Below, one piece after another: positions 8,474 to 17,920 of a DNA stretch of 64,000 nucleotides. The notes under the pieces are model-generated. The model saw nothing but the letters and a program-made list of their open reading frames with translations. It did not search any database and was not told where the DNA came from. Position 1 is the first letter of the stretch; each line of letters starts with the position of its first letter. Origin of the DNA: Tautonia rosea (GTDB taxonomy: Bacteria > Planctomycetota > Planctomycetia > Isosphaerales > Isosphaeraceae); contig NZ_JABBYO010000001.1 of assembly GCF_012958305.1 (NCBI RefSeq), forward strand, positions 372,001 through 436,000, written 5' to 3'. The translations under genes and the position numbers were made by a program.

Positions 8474-9361
8474 TCAGGTCGGCAGGACCGTCGGGCCGAA
8501 CGCCGGCCCAGCGAGGTACGCAAACAGGAACCACGAAAGGTTGAATCCCAGGATCAATGTCATCGCCACGCAGCAGGCCCGCAGGCCCGCCACATGAGGC
8601 GGCAAGGCATCTCGATGGGTCCCCTCGAAGCAGGCCACCGAGGCCGCGATCGAGCCGAAGACAATCCCCTTGACCACCAGGCCGACCACGTCTCGCATCC
8701 AGAGCATCTCGGCAAACGTGTCGAACAGTGTTTCGAGGGGAATCCCCAGGACCACGTGGGCGATCCGGTAACCGACCAGCGTTCCCACCGCCGTCCCCCA
8801 GGCGGCCAGCACCGGACCCATCAGGGCCGCGGCGATCAACCGAGGCAGGGTCGCCCTGGCGTCACTCGGTCCCGATCGGTCGTCGGCCTGGAGGCCCAGC
8901 GCCACGTCCCGATCGGCAATCCACTCGGGATCGGCGTCAATCGCTGGCCGGGGCTGGGTCCGCAGCTCAACCGTCGCCCGGCTCGCCAGCAACCCGGCAA
9001 GAATGAACCCCGAGAGCAAGGGGCCGCCATTGCGGATCAGGCCGACGCCGACCACCGGTCCCACCCCAGCCTCGAAGGTCGCGCCAAAATATGCTTGCAT
9101 GGACAAAAACGAACCCATGCCGATGTGGACAAGCCCGACGATGGGCAATCCGGCAAGAACCAGCCAGTCCAGCTGGGCCATCGTCGCGGCCCGGAGCGAC
9201 AGGGTGCCGGTCGGCCTGGGCTCGGCCATCGCCGCGAACGCCCGAATCGGCCAGAGGACCAGACCCCCGACATAAGCCAGCAGCAGGACGATCGGCCGGA
9301 GCGGCGCAAGCACGCTCGGCAAAGGCTCGGGCTCGATCGTTGCGGTGATGCGGTCGGACAT
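8474..9361 (-). CDS. mlaE: MlaE-type ABC transporter permease
   Basis: The start at 9361 (MSDRITATIEPEPLP) gives 295 residues. The protein is a multi-pass MlaE/YrbE permease. Its N-terminal part runs from an interfacial helix (LAYVGGLVLWPIRAF) through the FLSMQAYFGATFEAG region, and it ends with hydrophobic helices near FNLSWFLFAYLAG. An internal hydrophilic stretch of about 30 residues (DPEWIADRDVALGLQADD) is an insertion. MlaE works with MlaD and the ATPase MlaF to move phospholipids. No ATPase gene lies next to it, so MlaF must be encoded elsewhere. Confidence 0.9.
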   Translation of the reverse strand: MSDRITATIEPEPLPSVLAPLRPIVLLLAYVGGLVLWPIRAFAAMAEPRPTGTLSLRAATMAQLDWLVLAGLPIVGLVHIGMGSFLSMQAYFGATFEAGVGPVVGVGLIRNGGPLLSGFILAGLLASRATVELRTQPRPAIDADPEWIADRDVALGLQADDRSGPSDARATLPRLIAAALMGPVLAAWGTAVGTLVGYRIAHVVLGIPLETLFDTFAEMLWMRDVVGLVVKGIVFGSIAASVACFEGTHRDALPPHVAGLRACCVAMTLILGFNLSWFLFAYLAGPAFGPTVLPT

Positions 9362-9408
9362 GGACCGGCCCTCCCTGGCCGGGGGTCGTTCATCGGGCGG
9401 CAATTCGA

Positions 9409-9801
9409 TCAGCGTCGAGGGGCATTTCCGACCGCAGGCACGCGCCGACGATCCGCTGGAGCAGCCATCTGCGACGCCCACCACGCCCGCCACCGGGCCA
9501 CAGCGGCCGATCGCTCCTCCGGAGTCCCGTACGGCACGAAGCCGAAGTCCTGGCCAGTCCGCTGCCGGAGCGCCTCGTGGCTCGACAGGCGGACGACCGG
9601 GTCCACGTCCTCCAGATGTTCAATCAAGGCCGGAATCGCCTGGGCATCACTCACCGAATCATCGAGCCCGGCCGCCCTGGCCCGGACGAACGGAGCCGGA
9701 TCGTTCAACTCCGCGAAATGGCGCACCCCAGTCCGACACCCCGAACACAGGGTCAGTGACGTCATGGTGACCAGCACAAGCCGGAGCTGCCTGCGATCCA
9801 T
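9409..9801 (-). CDS. HEAT-repeat lipoprotein in the mla operon
   Basis: The start at 9801 gives 130 residues with a lipoprotein signal peptide: MDRRQLRLVLV, then a hydrophobic core and the lipobox LCSGC, with the lipid-modified Cys at about residue 22. The mature part contains a HEAT-type helical repeat (AQAIPALIEHLEDVDPVVR) followed by a short conserved-looking GFVPYG segment and a Trp/Arg-rich end. It is the first gene of the mlaE-mlaD group, 47 bases upstream of mlaE, which suggests an envelope role alongside lipid transport. That link is inference from position only. Confidence 0.8.
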   Translation of the reverse strand: MDRRQLRLVLVTMTSLTLCSGCRTGVRHFAELNDPAPFVRARAAGLDDSVSDAQAIPALIEHLEDVDPVVRLSSHEALRQRTGQDFGFVPYGTPEERSAAVARWRAWWASQMAAPADRRRVPAVGNAPRR

Positions 9802-9988
9802 CCCTGCCGCCTTTGATTCCTCGGGTCCTTCCGAAGATGCGATCTGCTCCGCGCGACCCGAGAGGGGATCGCCCGGCGCGAACGGAGCGGAGCTTACACA
9901 AAGCCTCCAAATCGGGCAATGCCGGTCGGGCATTGGGACAGACCCATCGTTCGGTGGGAACGCTCAGGGCAACGCCCGAACTGGCGCC

Positions 9989-10684
9989 TTAGGGGGGGGC
10001 TGGCCGCTCCCCAGCCTGCCGCCGCAGTTCGTTCACATACGCGTGGGCGAACCGGATCGGCGTCGAGAGGCGGTATGTCCCGGTCGTCTCCAGGACGATC
10101 CGGATCGCACTGTCGAGGTCGCAGCGATGCCCCGGAGAGACGTAAACCGGGTTCGTACGCCGCTTCGTTCGGAGGGCAACTCCGATCGTCTCCCCCAGAT
10201 GGATCAACGGCGAGCGATCCCCACGCTCCGGCCCCAGCTCCTCGAAGGTGCCGCACAAGCGAGACTTGGCACACCCGACCGTTGGCAGATCAAGCCAGAG
10301 GCCGACGTGCGAGGCGATTCCCAGACGCCTGGGGTGGGCGATCCCCTGACCGTCGCAGATCAGGACGTCGGGGCGATGCCTCAGGCGATCGAACGCATCC
10401 AGCACGGCCGGGGCTTCCCTGAACGAGAGCAAACCCGGAACATAGGGATAGCTTGCGGTCGCGATCAGGCCGCTTCGTTCCACGATTGCGTCCGTCTCCG
10501 CATCGATCACGACCACGGCTGCGAACAGGCGGTCGTCGCCCCGATTGTACGAGACGTCGGCCGCCGCGATCAGGCGACAGGGGCCGAGCGGCGAGGTGGT
10601 GTCGAGCCGATCGGCCAGCTCGCGCTGAATGATGCGAGCCTCGTCGGGCGCAAGATCCCAGCGGTGAAGCGGATTTCGGGGCAT
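9989..10684 (-). CDS. nfi: Endonuclease V (deoxyinosine 3' endonuclease)
   Basis: This 231-residue protein is a full-length endonuclease V. It cuts DNA one phosphodiester bond 3' to deoxyinosine and so repairs deaminated adenine. The catalytic residues are visible: Asp in AAADVSYN, Glu in GLLSFREAP, Asp in DGQGIAHPRRLG, and Lys in GCAKSRL. The DNA lesion-binding PYVPGLLS wedge is also intact. It begins 9 bases after the threonine aldolase stop on the same strand, so it is probably the last gene of that transcript. Confidence 0.95.
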   Translation of the reverse strand: MPRNPLHRWDLAPDEARIIQRELADRLDTTSPLGPCRLIAAADVSYNRGDDRLFAAVVVIDAETDAIVERSGLIATASYPYVPGLLSFREAPAVLDAFDRLRHRPDVLICDGQGIAHPRRLGIASHVGLWLDLPTVGCAKSRLCGTFEELGPERGDRSPLIHLGETIGVALRTKRRTNPVYVSPGHRCDLDSAIRIVLETTGTYRLSTPIRFAHAYVNELRRQAGERPAPP

Positions 10685-10693
10685 GAGCGGGTC

Positions 10694-11752
10694 TCAGGCG
10701 GTTCGGGCCATCCCCTCGGTCACCCGAGAGATGGCCTCGGCAGCCTGCTCGGCCTGCGATCGGGAACAGTCCAGGTGAGTCACCGCCCGGAGGATCTGGG
10801 GGCCCAGGGCGCTGACGAGGACCCCCAACTCCCGAAGCCGATCGGCCACCTCGCGCGCGGTGCCGACCTCGGGGTCGACCGAAATCCAGACGAGATTCGT
10901 TTCGACCGGACCCGATTCAAGCGACAATCCAGGTGCGTGCTCAACCGCTTGTGCGATCATCTGGGCATGAGCATGGTCTTCGGCGATACGATCCACATGA
11001 TGCTCCAGGGCGTACAGGGCTCCAGCCGCGATGATGCCGGCCTGCCGCATGCCGCCGCCGAGGGCCTTGCGGAGCCGGTGGGCGCGTCGCATCAGATCGG
11101 CCGATCCGGCGATGGCCGAGCCGACGGGAGCCCCCAGCCCCTTGCTGAAGCAGATCGAGACGGTATCGAACGCGGCGGCCCAGTCGCGGGCCGGGACGCC
11201 CGAGGCGACCACGGCGTTCATCAATCGGGCACCGTCGAGGTGCATGGCCAGGCCATGCTCGCGGGCCCAGCCCGAAATCTCGCGGACCGACTCGATCGGC
11301 TGGACCCGGCCGCCGGCACGGTTGTGGGTGTTCTCCAGGCAGATGAGGCGGGTTCGGACGTAGTGCTCGTTGTCGGGCTGGATCTTATCGCGGAGGTGGT
11401 CGAGGCCGATCAGGCCGCCGTGCGGGTTGATCGTGCGGGCCTGGACCCCCCAGTGGCGGGCGATGCCGCCGGCCTCCCAGACATAGACATGAGCGCGAGC
11501 GTCACAGATCAGCTCATCTCCTGGGCCTGCATGCAAGCCGATGCCGATCTGATTGGCCATCGTGCCCGAGGGGACGAACAGGGCGGCTTCCTTGCCGAGC
11601 AGGTCCGCCACCCGGGATTCGAGGGCGAGGACGGTCGGGTCTTCGCCGTAAACGTCATCACCCACCTCGGCCTCTGCCATCGCCCGGCGCATGGCGGAGG
11701 TTGGCTGAGTCACGGTATCGGATCGGAGATCGATCAATGATCGGGTGCTCAT
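10694..11752 (-). CDS. ltaE: Low-specificity L-threonine aldolase
   Basis: This 352-residue PLP enzyme cleaves L-threonine or L-allo-threonine to glycine and acetaldehyde. The start [19 protein letters not shown] is the family hallmark. The PLP lysine is in [14 protein letters not shown] (about residue 200), and the HLDGARL segment holds the conserved Asp. Its ATG overlaps the stop of the upstream heme-binding dehydrogenase by four bases (ATGA), which indicates translational coupling. Pairing an amino acid aldolase with a large exported dehydrogenase is unusual. Confidence 0.95.
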   Translation of the reverse strand: MSTRSLIDLRSDTVTQPTSAMRRAMAEAEVGDDVYGEDPTVLALESRVADLLGKEAALFVPSGTMANQIGIGLHAGPGDELICDARAHVYVWEAGGIARHWGVQARTINPHGGLIGLDHLRDKIQPDNEHYVRTRLICLENTHNRAGGRVQPIESVREISGWAREHGLAMHLDGARLMNAVVASGVPARDWAAAFDTVSICFSKGLGAPVGSAIAGSADLMRRAHRLRKALGGGMRQAGIIAAGALYALEHHVDRIAEDHAHAQMIAQAVEHAPGLSLESGPVETNLVWISVDPEVGTAREVADRLRELGVLVSALGPQILRAVTHLDCSRSQAEQAAEAISRVTEGMARTA

Positions 11753-14700
11753 TCCTGAGATCCTTCGGACGAGGCGGGGGCCGCTCGGGGGGTGATGAGG
11801 GTCCGGGGGGTGCCGTCGATGGGGCGGGCCTCGGGGTCTTCGGGGGCGCGGTCGAGGCAGAGGAAAGCGATGAGGTCGGCCATCTCGCTCGGGGTGATCT
11901 GCTCCTCCAGGTTCTCGGGCATGAGGGAGACAGGGCTGACCTGGACCTCCTCGACCTGATCGCGGGGAATGACCGCCCGCTCGCCCCCCTGGAGTTTCAG
12001 GACGATCCGGCGGTCGTTGTCTTCTTCCACCAGGCCCGCCAGGATGCGGCCGTCGGCCGTGGCCACGATCGTGCCTTGATAGGAGGCGCCGATGACGAGG
12101 CTGGGGTCGAGCACGTTCGAGAGCAGTTGTTCATAAGAGCCTCGGCCGTTGCCGGTGAGGTCCGGGCCGACCTGTTCCCCCTTGCCGTACATCTGGTGGC
12201 ACTGGGCACAGACGCGATCGAACACAAGCCGTCCGGCGATCGGATCGCCATTGGCCTCGCTCAGGTCGTCGCGGATGCGGGCGAGGACCTGTTCCCGGGC
12301 CGGGTCGCGCCCTTCGCGGACGGTGCCCCAGGTCTGGCGGACGAGGTCGGCCAGTTCCTGATCGGGGCTTTCCAGCAGGGCACGGACCTGATTGACGTTG
12401 AGGACCTGCGTCGGCAGCTCGCCGCGCCCGATCGCTTCGAGCAAGGACCGGGTCCAGGCGGGACGCTGGGTGAGCAGGGCGACGGCACGGGGCTTCAGCT
12501 CGGGCTCGAAGGTGGAGTAGGAGCTTAGGATCAGATCAGCAATCCGAGGTTCGTTGATCTGGCCGATCGCGGCGAGTACCTCCCCTCGGAAGGCGACAGA
12601 GCCGGCCTCGGGACGGGAGAAGACCGCTGCGATGGCGGGCAATACCTCGGTGTCATCGGACGCGACGAGGACATCGAGCGCCGCCCGACGCTCGGCATCC
12701 TCGGCCTCGGGGTCGGCGAACCGTTGGCGGACAAGGGCCAGGGCGTCGGCGTCTCCCCAGAGGGCGGAGAGCCGGGCGAAGGTGGAACGAATCGGGTCGT
12801 CCTGATTTGCCAGTGCGTTGCGGAAGTCCCGTTGAAGGCCGTCGCGGAGCGACGCGAGCCGGTCGGGATCGAACCGCCCTTGTCGGACCTGATCAGCGAG
12901 GGTGGCGAGGCTCGCCCGACGCGAGTCGTCATCAACCGATTCGTGCTTGATGATGAACCGGGCCAGGTCGGCCAGCTGCTCGCCGGGGACGGCATCGACG
13001 GCGATGATGCGGTCGAGCATCCTCGCCAGCATCTCGGCCAGCGGGAGCGACCAGCGTCGGTCGGCACCCTGGAGCAAAGCGGCCAGGCGGGCGACGGCCT
13101 CGGGGTCGTTGAGCATCGGGTGCAGGTTCTGCCAGACGACGCGGGGGAGCAAGGGGTCGTCGGATTCGGTCGACCCGAGCACAGCGAGCAGGGTGGCCAT
13201 GCCGTCGAGCCCCTCGACCTTCCGGGAGGCGATGGCGAGCTGGAGGCGGACGTCGGGCGAGGGGTCGTCGGCGAGGGCAACGAGCGTTTCGAGGACGTCG
13301 GGCTCGACCCGGCCGAGGGTCCCGGCGTAGCGGACGCCCCAGGCGCGGAAGGTCGGGTCGTCGTAGGCGAGCAGGTCACGGAGGTGATCGGAGGTCAGGG
13401 TGACGGCGGATTGGGCGATGTCGGGGACGTGATCCAGCCCGTCGAGGCCGTGACCGTTCCAACTGACGAGGACCCAGAGGGCGTGCAGGCGACCTTTGCG
13501 TCCCAGATCGTCGGAGAAGACTGCGGAGCGGAGTTTCTTGTAGAGAGGAACCTCGTGGCCGACACCTCCGAATTTGAGGCGCTCGGTCAGGAGGCGCTGG
13601 GCGATGTCGCGGTCGTAGACGTTCGGGCTGTCGAGGAGCCGAATGAGGGAGTCGTTCGATTCGGAAGCCAGGTCGAAGTTTGCCCGGCGCGGGGTGTTGG
13701 CGTAGCGGACGCGGTAGAGACGCCCCTTGAGGCGGTCGATGCCGGCGGGGTCGCGGTTGGCGTCCTGGTAGCAGTGGTAGCGATCGTACCAGTCGAGGAT
13801 GTAGAGGGAGCCGTCGGGGCCGACCTTCTGGACGACGGGCATGAACCAGGCGTCGTTGGCCGAGAGGAAGTCGGCTTCGCCGTGGCCCTGGTACGTGGAG
13901 CCGTTGCGGGTGAGGGAATCGACATTGATGCAATTGCCGTGGATGTTCCCCATGTACAGCTTGCCGCGGTACTCGGGGGGGTAGGCGTCGCTGTCGAAGT
14001 AGGTGATGCCGCAATAAGCACGCTTCTGGTGGAAGTGATCGACGATGGACTCGATCTTCCAGGTGAACGGCGGATAAGGCCCCCCCTGCCGATGGTAGTA
14101 GCCCGACTCGACCAGGTGCCAGAGGTGGTCGATCACGCAGGCCGAGGCGAACAGCGAGCCCTCGGGGTCGATGGCGATGCCCCAGGGATTGCTCGTGCCT
14201 TCGCAAAAGAGTTCGAATTTGCGAGTGGTCGGGTGGATGCGGAAGATGGCACAGGTGAATTCGAATGTCTTGCCGTGTTGCTCGACCTTGCTCGGGTTGA
14301 AGACGCCGTTCCAGCCGTAGAGCCAGCCGTCGGGGCCCCAGGTGAGGCTGTTGGGTAGCTCGTGGGTGTCGTAGCGGCCGAAGCCGGTGACGACGACCTC
14401 GGGGGGGCCGTCGGCGACGCCGTCGCGGTCGGCGTCGGGATAGAAGAGGATGTCGGGGGCATTGGCCACCCAGACCCCGCCGTGGCCGACGGCAATGCCC
14501 GAGGGGATGTTCAACCCCTCGGCGAAGATTCGGACGGAGTCGGCCGAACCGTCGCCATTCGTATCCTCAAGGATCTTCACGCGATCGCGGCCGGGGCCGG
14601 GCTCGCGGCGGGGGTATTCGAGGCTCTCGGTGACCCAGATGCGCCCTCTTTCGTCGAAGGTCATGGCGACGGGGTTGACGAGGTCCGGTTCGCTCGCGAC

Positions 14701-14880
14701 GAGTTCGACGGTAAAGCCGTCGGGGACGGTCATCGCGGCGATCGCCTCGGCGGGGGTGCGGGCGGGGTTGGGGGGGCGGTCCTGACCGTGGGGGATGGGC
14801 TGGTCCTGGATGGCGCCGCTGGGAGGGGTGAGGGAGAGGGCGGCTCCGAGAAGGGTGGTCAGCACCATGCTCAATCGCAT
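11749..14880 (-). CDS. PVC-type heme-binding dehydrogenase (propeller, HEAT region, cytochrome c)
   Basis: The start at 14880 gives 1043 residues with a signal peptide ([17 protein letters not shown]). The N-terminal ~400 residues form a PQQ/sugar-dehydrogenase-like beta-propeller of the planctomycete membrane-bound dehydrogenase type ([30 protein letters not shown]). A helical HEAT-like region follows at about 440-850. The C-terminus is a cytochrome c domain with one CAQCH motif at about residue 892, followed by the [11 protein letters not shown] and axial-ligand Met regions. It should oxidise a sugar or alcohol in the periplasm and pass electrons to its own heme. The substrate is unknown. 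Confidence 0.92.
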   Translation of the reverse strand: MRLSMVLTTLLGAALSLTPPSGAIQDQPIPHGQDRPPNPARTPAEAIAAMTVPDGFTVELVASEPDLVNPVAMTFDERGRIWVTESLEYPRREPGPGRDRVKILEDTNGDGSADSVRIFAEGLNIPSGIAVGHGGVWVANAPDILFYPDADRDGVADGPPEVVVTGFGRYDTHELPNSLTWGPDGWLYGWNGVFNPSKVEQHGKTFEFTCAIFRIHPTTRKFELFCEGTSNPWGIAIDPEGSLFASACVIDHLWHLVESGYYHRQGGPYPPFTWKIESIVDHFHQKRAYCGITYFDSDAYPPEYRGKLYMGNIHGNCINVDSLTRNGSTYQGHGEADFLSANDAWFMPVVQKVGPDGSLYILDWYDRYHCYQDANRDPAGIDRLKGRLYRVRYANTPRRANFDLASESNDSLIRLLDSPNVYDRDIAQRLLTERLKFGGVGHEVPLYKKLRSAVFSDDLGRKGRLHALWVLVSWNGHGLDGLDHVPDIAQSAVTLTSDHLRDLLAYDDPTFRAWGVRYAGTLGRVEPDVLETLVALADDPSPDVRLQLAIASRKVEGLDGMATLLAVLGSTESDDPLLPRVVWQNLHPMLNDPEAVARLAALLQGADRRWSLPLAEMLARMLDRIIAVDAVPGEQLADLARFIIKHESVDDDSRRASLATLADQVRQGRFDPDRLASLRDGLQRDFRNALANQDDPIRSTFARLSALWGDADALALVRQRFADPEAEDAERRAALDVLVASDDTEVLPAIAAVFSRPEAGSVAFRGEVLAAIGQINEPRIADLILSSYSTFEPELKPRAVALLTQRPAWTRSLLEAIGRGELPTQVLNVNQVRALLESPDQELADLVRQTWGTVREGRDPAREQVLARIRDDLSEANGDPIAGRLVFDRVCAQCHQMYGKGEQVGPDLTGNGRGSYEQLLSNVLDPSLVIGASYQGTIVATADGRILAGLVEEDNDRRIVLKLQGGERAVIPRDQVEEVQVSPVSLMPENLEEQITPSEMADLIAFLCLDRAPEDPEARPIDGTPRTLITPRAAPASSEGSQE

Positions 14881-15004
14881 CGACACGTTCTCCTGGCGGG
14901 ACCCTTGGCGAGGCCCCTGGTGTCTTGCAACGGGGGGGAGAGGATGTTCCGAGGGTACCGTCCGGATCGGAGACAAGGCAACGGTGTTGAGCGGAGTATG
15001 GGAC

Positions 15005-15045
15005 GCAAAACGACCCGGCCGGGAGGGGGAAGCCTCCCGACCGGG
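15005..15045 (-). terminator. Rho-independent terminator after the Gfo/Idh/MocA gene
   Basis: A 13-bp GC-rich stem pairs 15014-15026 with 15033-15045, with one mismatch and a 6-base loop. On the minus strand it is followed by TCGTTTTGCG. It lies 36 bases past the oxidoreductase stop and should separate that operon from the heme-binding dehydrogenase downstream. Confidence 0.75.
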
Positions 15046-15080
15046 CCGGAGTCAAGCGAACTGCAGGGGCCTCGATGCGA

Positions 15081-16760
15081 TCAGGCGCGGCCGCGGGCGA
15101 GGCGGCCGGAGAAGTCAGCCTCGGGGACGGCCGGGGATTCGGGATCGAACCACTCGGGCTTGAACTCGATCCGGGCGTTGTGCCGCATGGCCAGGTTGCT
15201 GGTCAGGGCGATGACGGCGTCGGCAAGGGCGACGGGACCGGGGCAGCGGGGCTGGTGGTCGGGGTCGCCGTTGTAGTTGTCCGGGTCGCCGTTGCGGATG
15301 CAGTAGGCGAAATGCTCCAGCTCCTCGCGGTAGCCGCGGGAGGGGAGGTCGCCGGGGCCGGCAGCCATGGCGCCGAGCGACTGGGCCTGCGAGGGGCCGG
15401 CGAGGCTCGGGCTGGTGGCCAGGGCGTTGCCCGATTCAACCGAGATGGTGGTGGACCGGCCAGCCCAGTTGTCCTGGGGACGGTTGCGGTCGTATTCCTT
15501 GTAGAGGTAGATGTCGTATTCCTTGGAAACCATCAGGGTGCCGTAGGTCCCCATGACGGTTTCGCCGTAGTCCTCGAAGGCGTTGGTGGTGATCGAGGAG
15601 TAGGAGACGACGACGCGCTCGTCGGTGTCGGGGACGCCGCGGCTGTCGAGGTTGGCGCCGATCTTCGGGAACTCGAAGTTGACGAAGACGTGATCGTCGA
15701 CCTCGCGGCCGTCCTGGTAGTAGTAGGTGCCGCCGAAGCCGGAGACGGCGAGCGGGTGCTGCTTGCCGAGGAAGATGGAGCAGGCGTCGAGCTGGTGGCT
15801 GCCCAGCTCGGCCATCAGGCCGGCGCCGGTCTTGTCATAGAGCCGCCAGCGGACGAGCTCGTCGTGATTGTTGCACTTGTAGACCTTGCCGTCGGACGCC
15901 TTGTAGGCAATAGCGTCGAGGTCGACCTTGTCGTCCCCTTCCTCGTAGCGGGGCTTCCAGGAGTCGTAGTAGAGGGGGTTGCCGTCGTCGTCGCGGAGGA
16001 TGACGGGGTCGCCCTTGTCGTCGTACTTGATGGTGCCGTCGTCGTTCTTGGCGAACTGGAGCTGGCCGTTGTTGCGGTGCCAGGAGGCCCGAATGTGACG
16101 GATCTCGCCGAGCATGCCGGCGCGAATCAGGGCGTTGGCGTTGTCGTAGATGGCCGAGTAGTGCCGCTGGTGGCCGATGGCCAGCAAGCGGTTGTTTTCT
16201 CGGGCGGCCTTGATCATGGCCTTGCATTCGCTGATGTCATGGGCCATCAGCTTTTCGCAGAAAACGTGCTTGCCGGCCTTCAGCGCGTCGATGGCGACCG
16301 GGGCGTGCAGCCAGAGCGGCAGGGCGATGACGACGACCTCGACCTCGGGGTCGTCGAGGACCTCCTTGATCGTGCCGTAGTTCTTCAGGGCCGCGATGTC
16401 GGACTTGGTGTACTGGCCCAGGTCCTGACGGGCGAAGTAGTCGAGGGCGCGCTTCTGGTTGTAGGGTCGGGCGTCGCAGAAGCCGATGTAGTTGATGTAA
16501 TCGCGGTTCGACTGGCGGATCATGGCATCGCAACCTTCGTTGCCGGTGCCGATGACCGCGGCCTTGACGGCCGGCTTGTCGCCCAGAGGCTTGTAGCCGA
16601 AGTAAAGGGCGCCGAGGGCGGGCCCGGCGGCGGCGGCGGCCACGAGGAAGTCGCGACGGGTCGGGTAGCCCGCTCGGGGGCCGGTCTCCAGCCCGCCGAT
16701 CGCGGCGTAGGCGTTGGCCCGACCGATGGCGCGCTGCTCGTCGGTGAGATGGTTGGTCAT
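15081..16760 (-). CDS. Tat-exported Gfo/Idh/MocA-family oxidoreductase
   Basis: This 559-residue protein has a twin-arginine signal at about residues 34-56 (TRRDFLVAAAAAGPALGAL), so it is exported folded with its NAD(P). The Rossmann domain begins AAVIGTGNEGCDAM, and the conserved catalytic segment CEKLMAHD (the EKP-like motif) follows near residue 172. The C-terminal GFO/IDH domain carries a ~60-residue Asp/Lys/Gly-rich insertion with the look of a calcium-binding loop. It is planctomycete-type and probably acts on sugars in the periplasm. It lies 100 bases downstream of the doxX-like gene on the same strand. Confidence 0.92.
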   Translation of the reverse strand: MTNHLTDEQRAIGRANAYAAIGGLETGPRAGYPTRRDFLVAAAAAGPALGALYFGYKPLGDKPAVKAAVIGTGNEGCDAMIRQSNRDYINYIGFCDARPYNQKRALDYFARQDLGQYTKSDIAALKNYGTIKEVLDDPEVEVVVIALPLWLHAPVAIDALKAGKHVFCEKLMAHDISECKAMIKAARENNRLLAIGHQRHYSAIYDNANALIRAGMLGEIRHIRASWHRNNGQLQFAKNDDGTIKYDDKGDPVILRDDDGNPLYYDSWKPRYEEGDDKVDLDAIAYKASDGKVYKCNNHDELVRWRLYDKTGAGLMAELGSHQLDACSIFLGKQHPLAVSGFGGTYYYQDGREVDDHVFVNFEFPKIGANLDSRGVPDTDERVVVSYSSITTNAFEDYGETVMGTYGTLMVSKEYDIYLYKEYDRNRPQDNWAGRSTTISVESGNALATSPSLAGPSQAQSLGAMAAGPGDLPSRGYREELEHFAYCIRNGDPDNYNGDPDHQPRCPGPVALADAVIALTSNLAMRHNARIEFKPEWFDPESPAVPEADFSGRLARGRA

Positions 16761-16860
16761 GCTTGGCAGCTCCTGTCGGTTCGAAGCGGTCCGGAAACGT
16801 TCCAGGACCGGTCAACGTCGGGGCGATCGGGCCGGGGCGACGGCCCGAGGAAGGAGGAGA

Positions 16861-17814
16861 TTACGCGGTGGCTCGGGGCTCGCCGGCCTCGGCAGCAGAG
16901 GCGATGTTCCGTCGATCGATCCAGCCGAACAACAGACGGTCAACGCCGAACCAGAGGCCACTGGGGGTCGCCGCCAAAGCGAGCAGGGCGAGCATCTCGA
17001 TCAGGGTCTTATTTACGATCAAATACGTTCCCTCGGCCCGGGGGTTCGGAGGCAAGCCCGGGAAAGGGGGCATACTGATGTAAAAGAGGAACAACAGGCC
17101 GGCGGCCCCCAAGGCCGCAACGGGGGTGAACAGACCGGCCATCAGCAGAAGCCCGCAGATGGTCAGACCGTACATGGTGATCAGGTCGATCTGGTCGAGC
17201 GATGACGGAGCAGGGCCGAGTTCCCCGGCAGTTTCCAGTTGATCCGGCTCGGCAAGTGCGATCCAGGAGGCTCTCAGGTCGGCCGTCCACTGGTCGATCG
17301 GGGCAGTGAGGTCCTTGCGAAGGGTTTCGACTTCGTACAGAAGGTCTTGCAGCCGATCACGTTCGAAGGCCATCTCGGGGGGTTGACGGCGCCCTTCGCG
17401 GACCTGGGCGACCTTGTCCTTGTAATCGGCGATCTGATCGGCGTTCTCGTCGTCGGCGAACCAGGAATCGGCGCGGGCCTTGGTCTGGTCGAGCTGTTCG
17501 CGGGCCTGGGCCAGTTGATCGGGGGTGAACTGGAAGTGGGCCGAGGCTCGTCGCAGTTCCTCATCCCACCACTGGTTCAGCAGTTCGGGATTGAGCTGAT
17601 CGAGACTATCGACGTCGGGAACGAGATTGCGGAAGTTCTCGGCAAGCGGGCCGGTGGCGTTTCTCAGGTACGATTCCGAGGAGAAGGGTTGAGCGGTGTC
17701 CTGGCTCTGAATCTTGTCGCGGCCCTCGTAATAGACATGCCAGCCGATCGCGATGCGGAGCAGCACCAGGAACAAGGCGCCGAAGAAGCCGGGATAATAC
17801 CAACGCGGGGCCAT
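16861..17814 (-). CDS. DoxX-family membrane protein with a long hydrophilic insert
   Basis: The start at 17814 gives 317 residues, more than twice the usual DoxX length. The first helix (YPGFFGALFLVLLRIAIGWHVYYEG, residues 4-28) has the DoxX-like R-x-x-x-G-x-x-x-x-x-x-G pattern. It is followed by about 160 residues of charged helical sequence (for example QARE, YKDKVAQVREGRRQ) and then three hydrophobic helices (about residues 205-290). DoxX proteins are quinone-linked membrane partners of oxidoreductases. The downstream gene encodes a Tat-exported Gfo/Idh/MocA enzyme, so this may be its membrane partner. Confidence 0.8.
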   Translation of the reverse strand: MAPRWYYPGFFGALFLVLLRIAIGWHVYYEGRDKIQSQDTAQPFSSESYLRNATGPLAENFRNLVPDVDSLDQLNPELLNQWWDEELRRASAHFQFTPDQLAQAREQLDQTKARADSWFADDENADQIADYKDKVAQVREGRRQPPEMAFERDRLQDLLYEVETLRKDLTAPIDQWTADLRASWIALAEPDQLETAGELGPAPSSLDQIDLITMYGLTICGLLLMAGLFTPVAALGAAGLLFLFYISMPPFPGLPPNPRAEGTYLIVNKTLIEMLALLALAATPSGLWFGVDRLLFGWIDRRNIASAAEAGEPRATA

Positions 17815-17920
17815 CGTGGGCGACCCTCCTACAGAGGAAAACGAGACGCGGCTCCAGGGCGAGGAGCGAGTCTCCCAGGCCCTGGAACGGACCAGGGGCC
17901 TGGGATGCAATCCCGACAGT

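Noticed and set aside
7112-11740. A 1542-codon open frame on the plus strand
   Set aside because: It is antisense to mlaD, mlaE, the HEAT lipoprotein, nfi and ltaE, all of which have clear family motifs. Its composition (Arg, Gly, Gln, Asp-rich) is that of a mirror frame in high-GC DNA.
12724-17078. Long plus-strand frames of 544 and 667 codons
   Set aside because: They are mirror frames of the heme dehydrogenase and MocA-type genes and are rich in Gly, Val, Glu and Asp with no domain.
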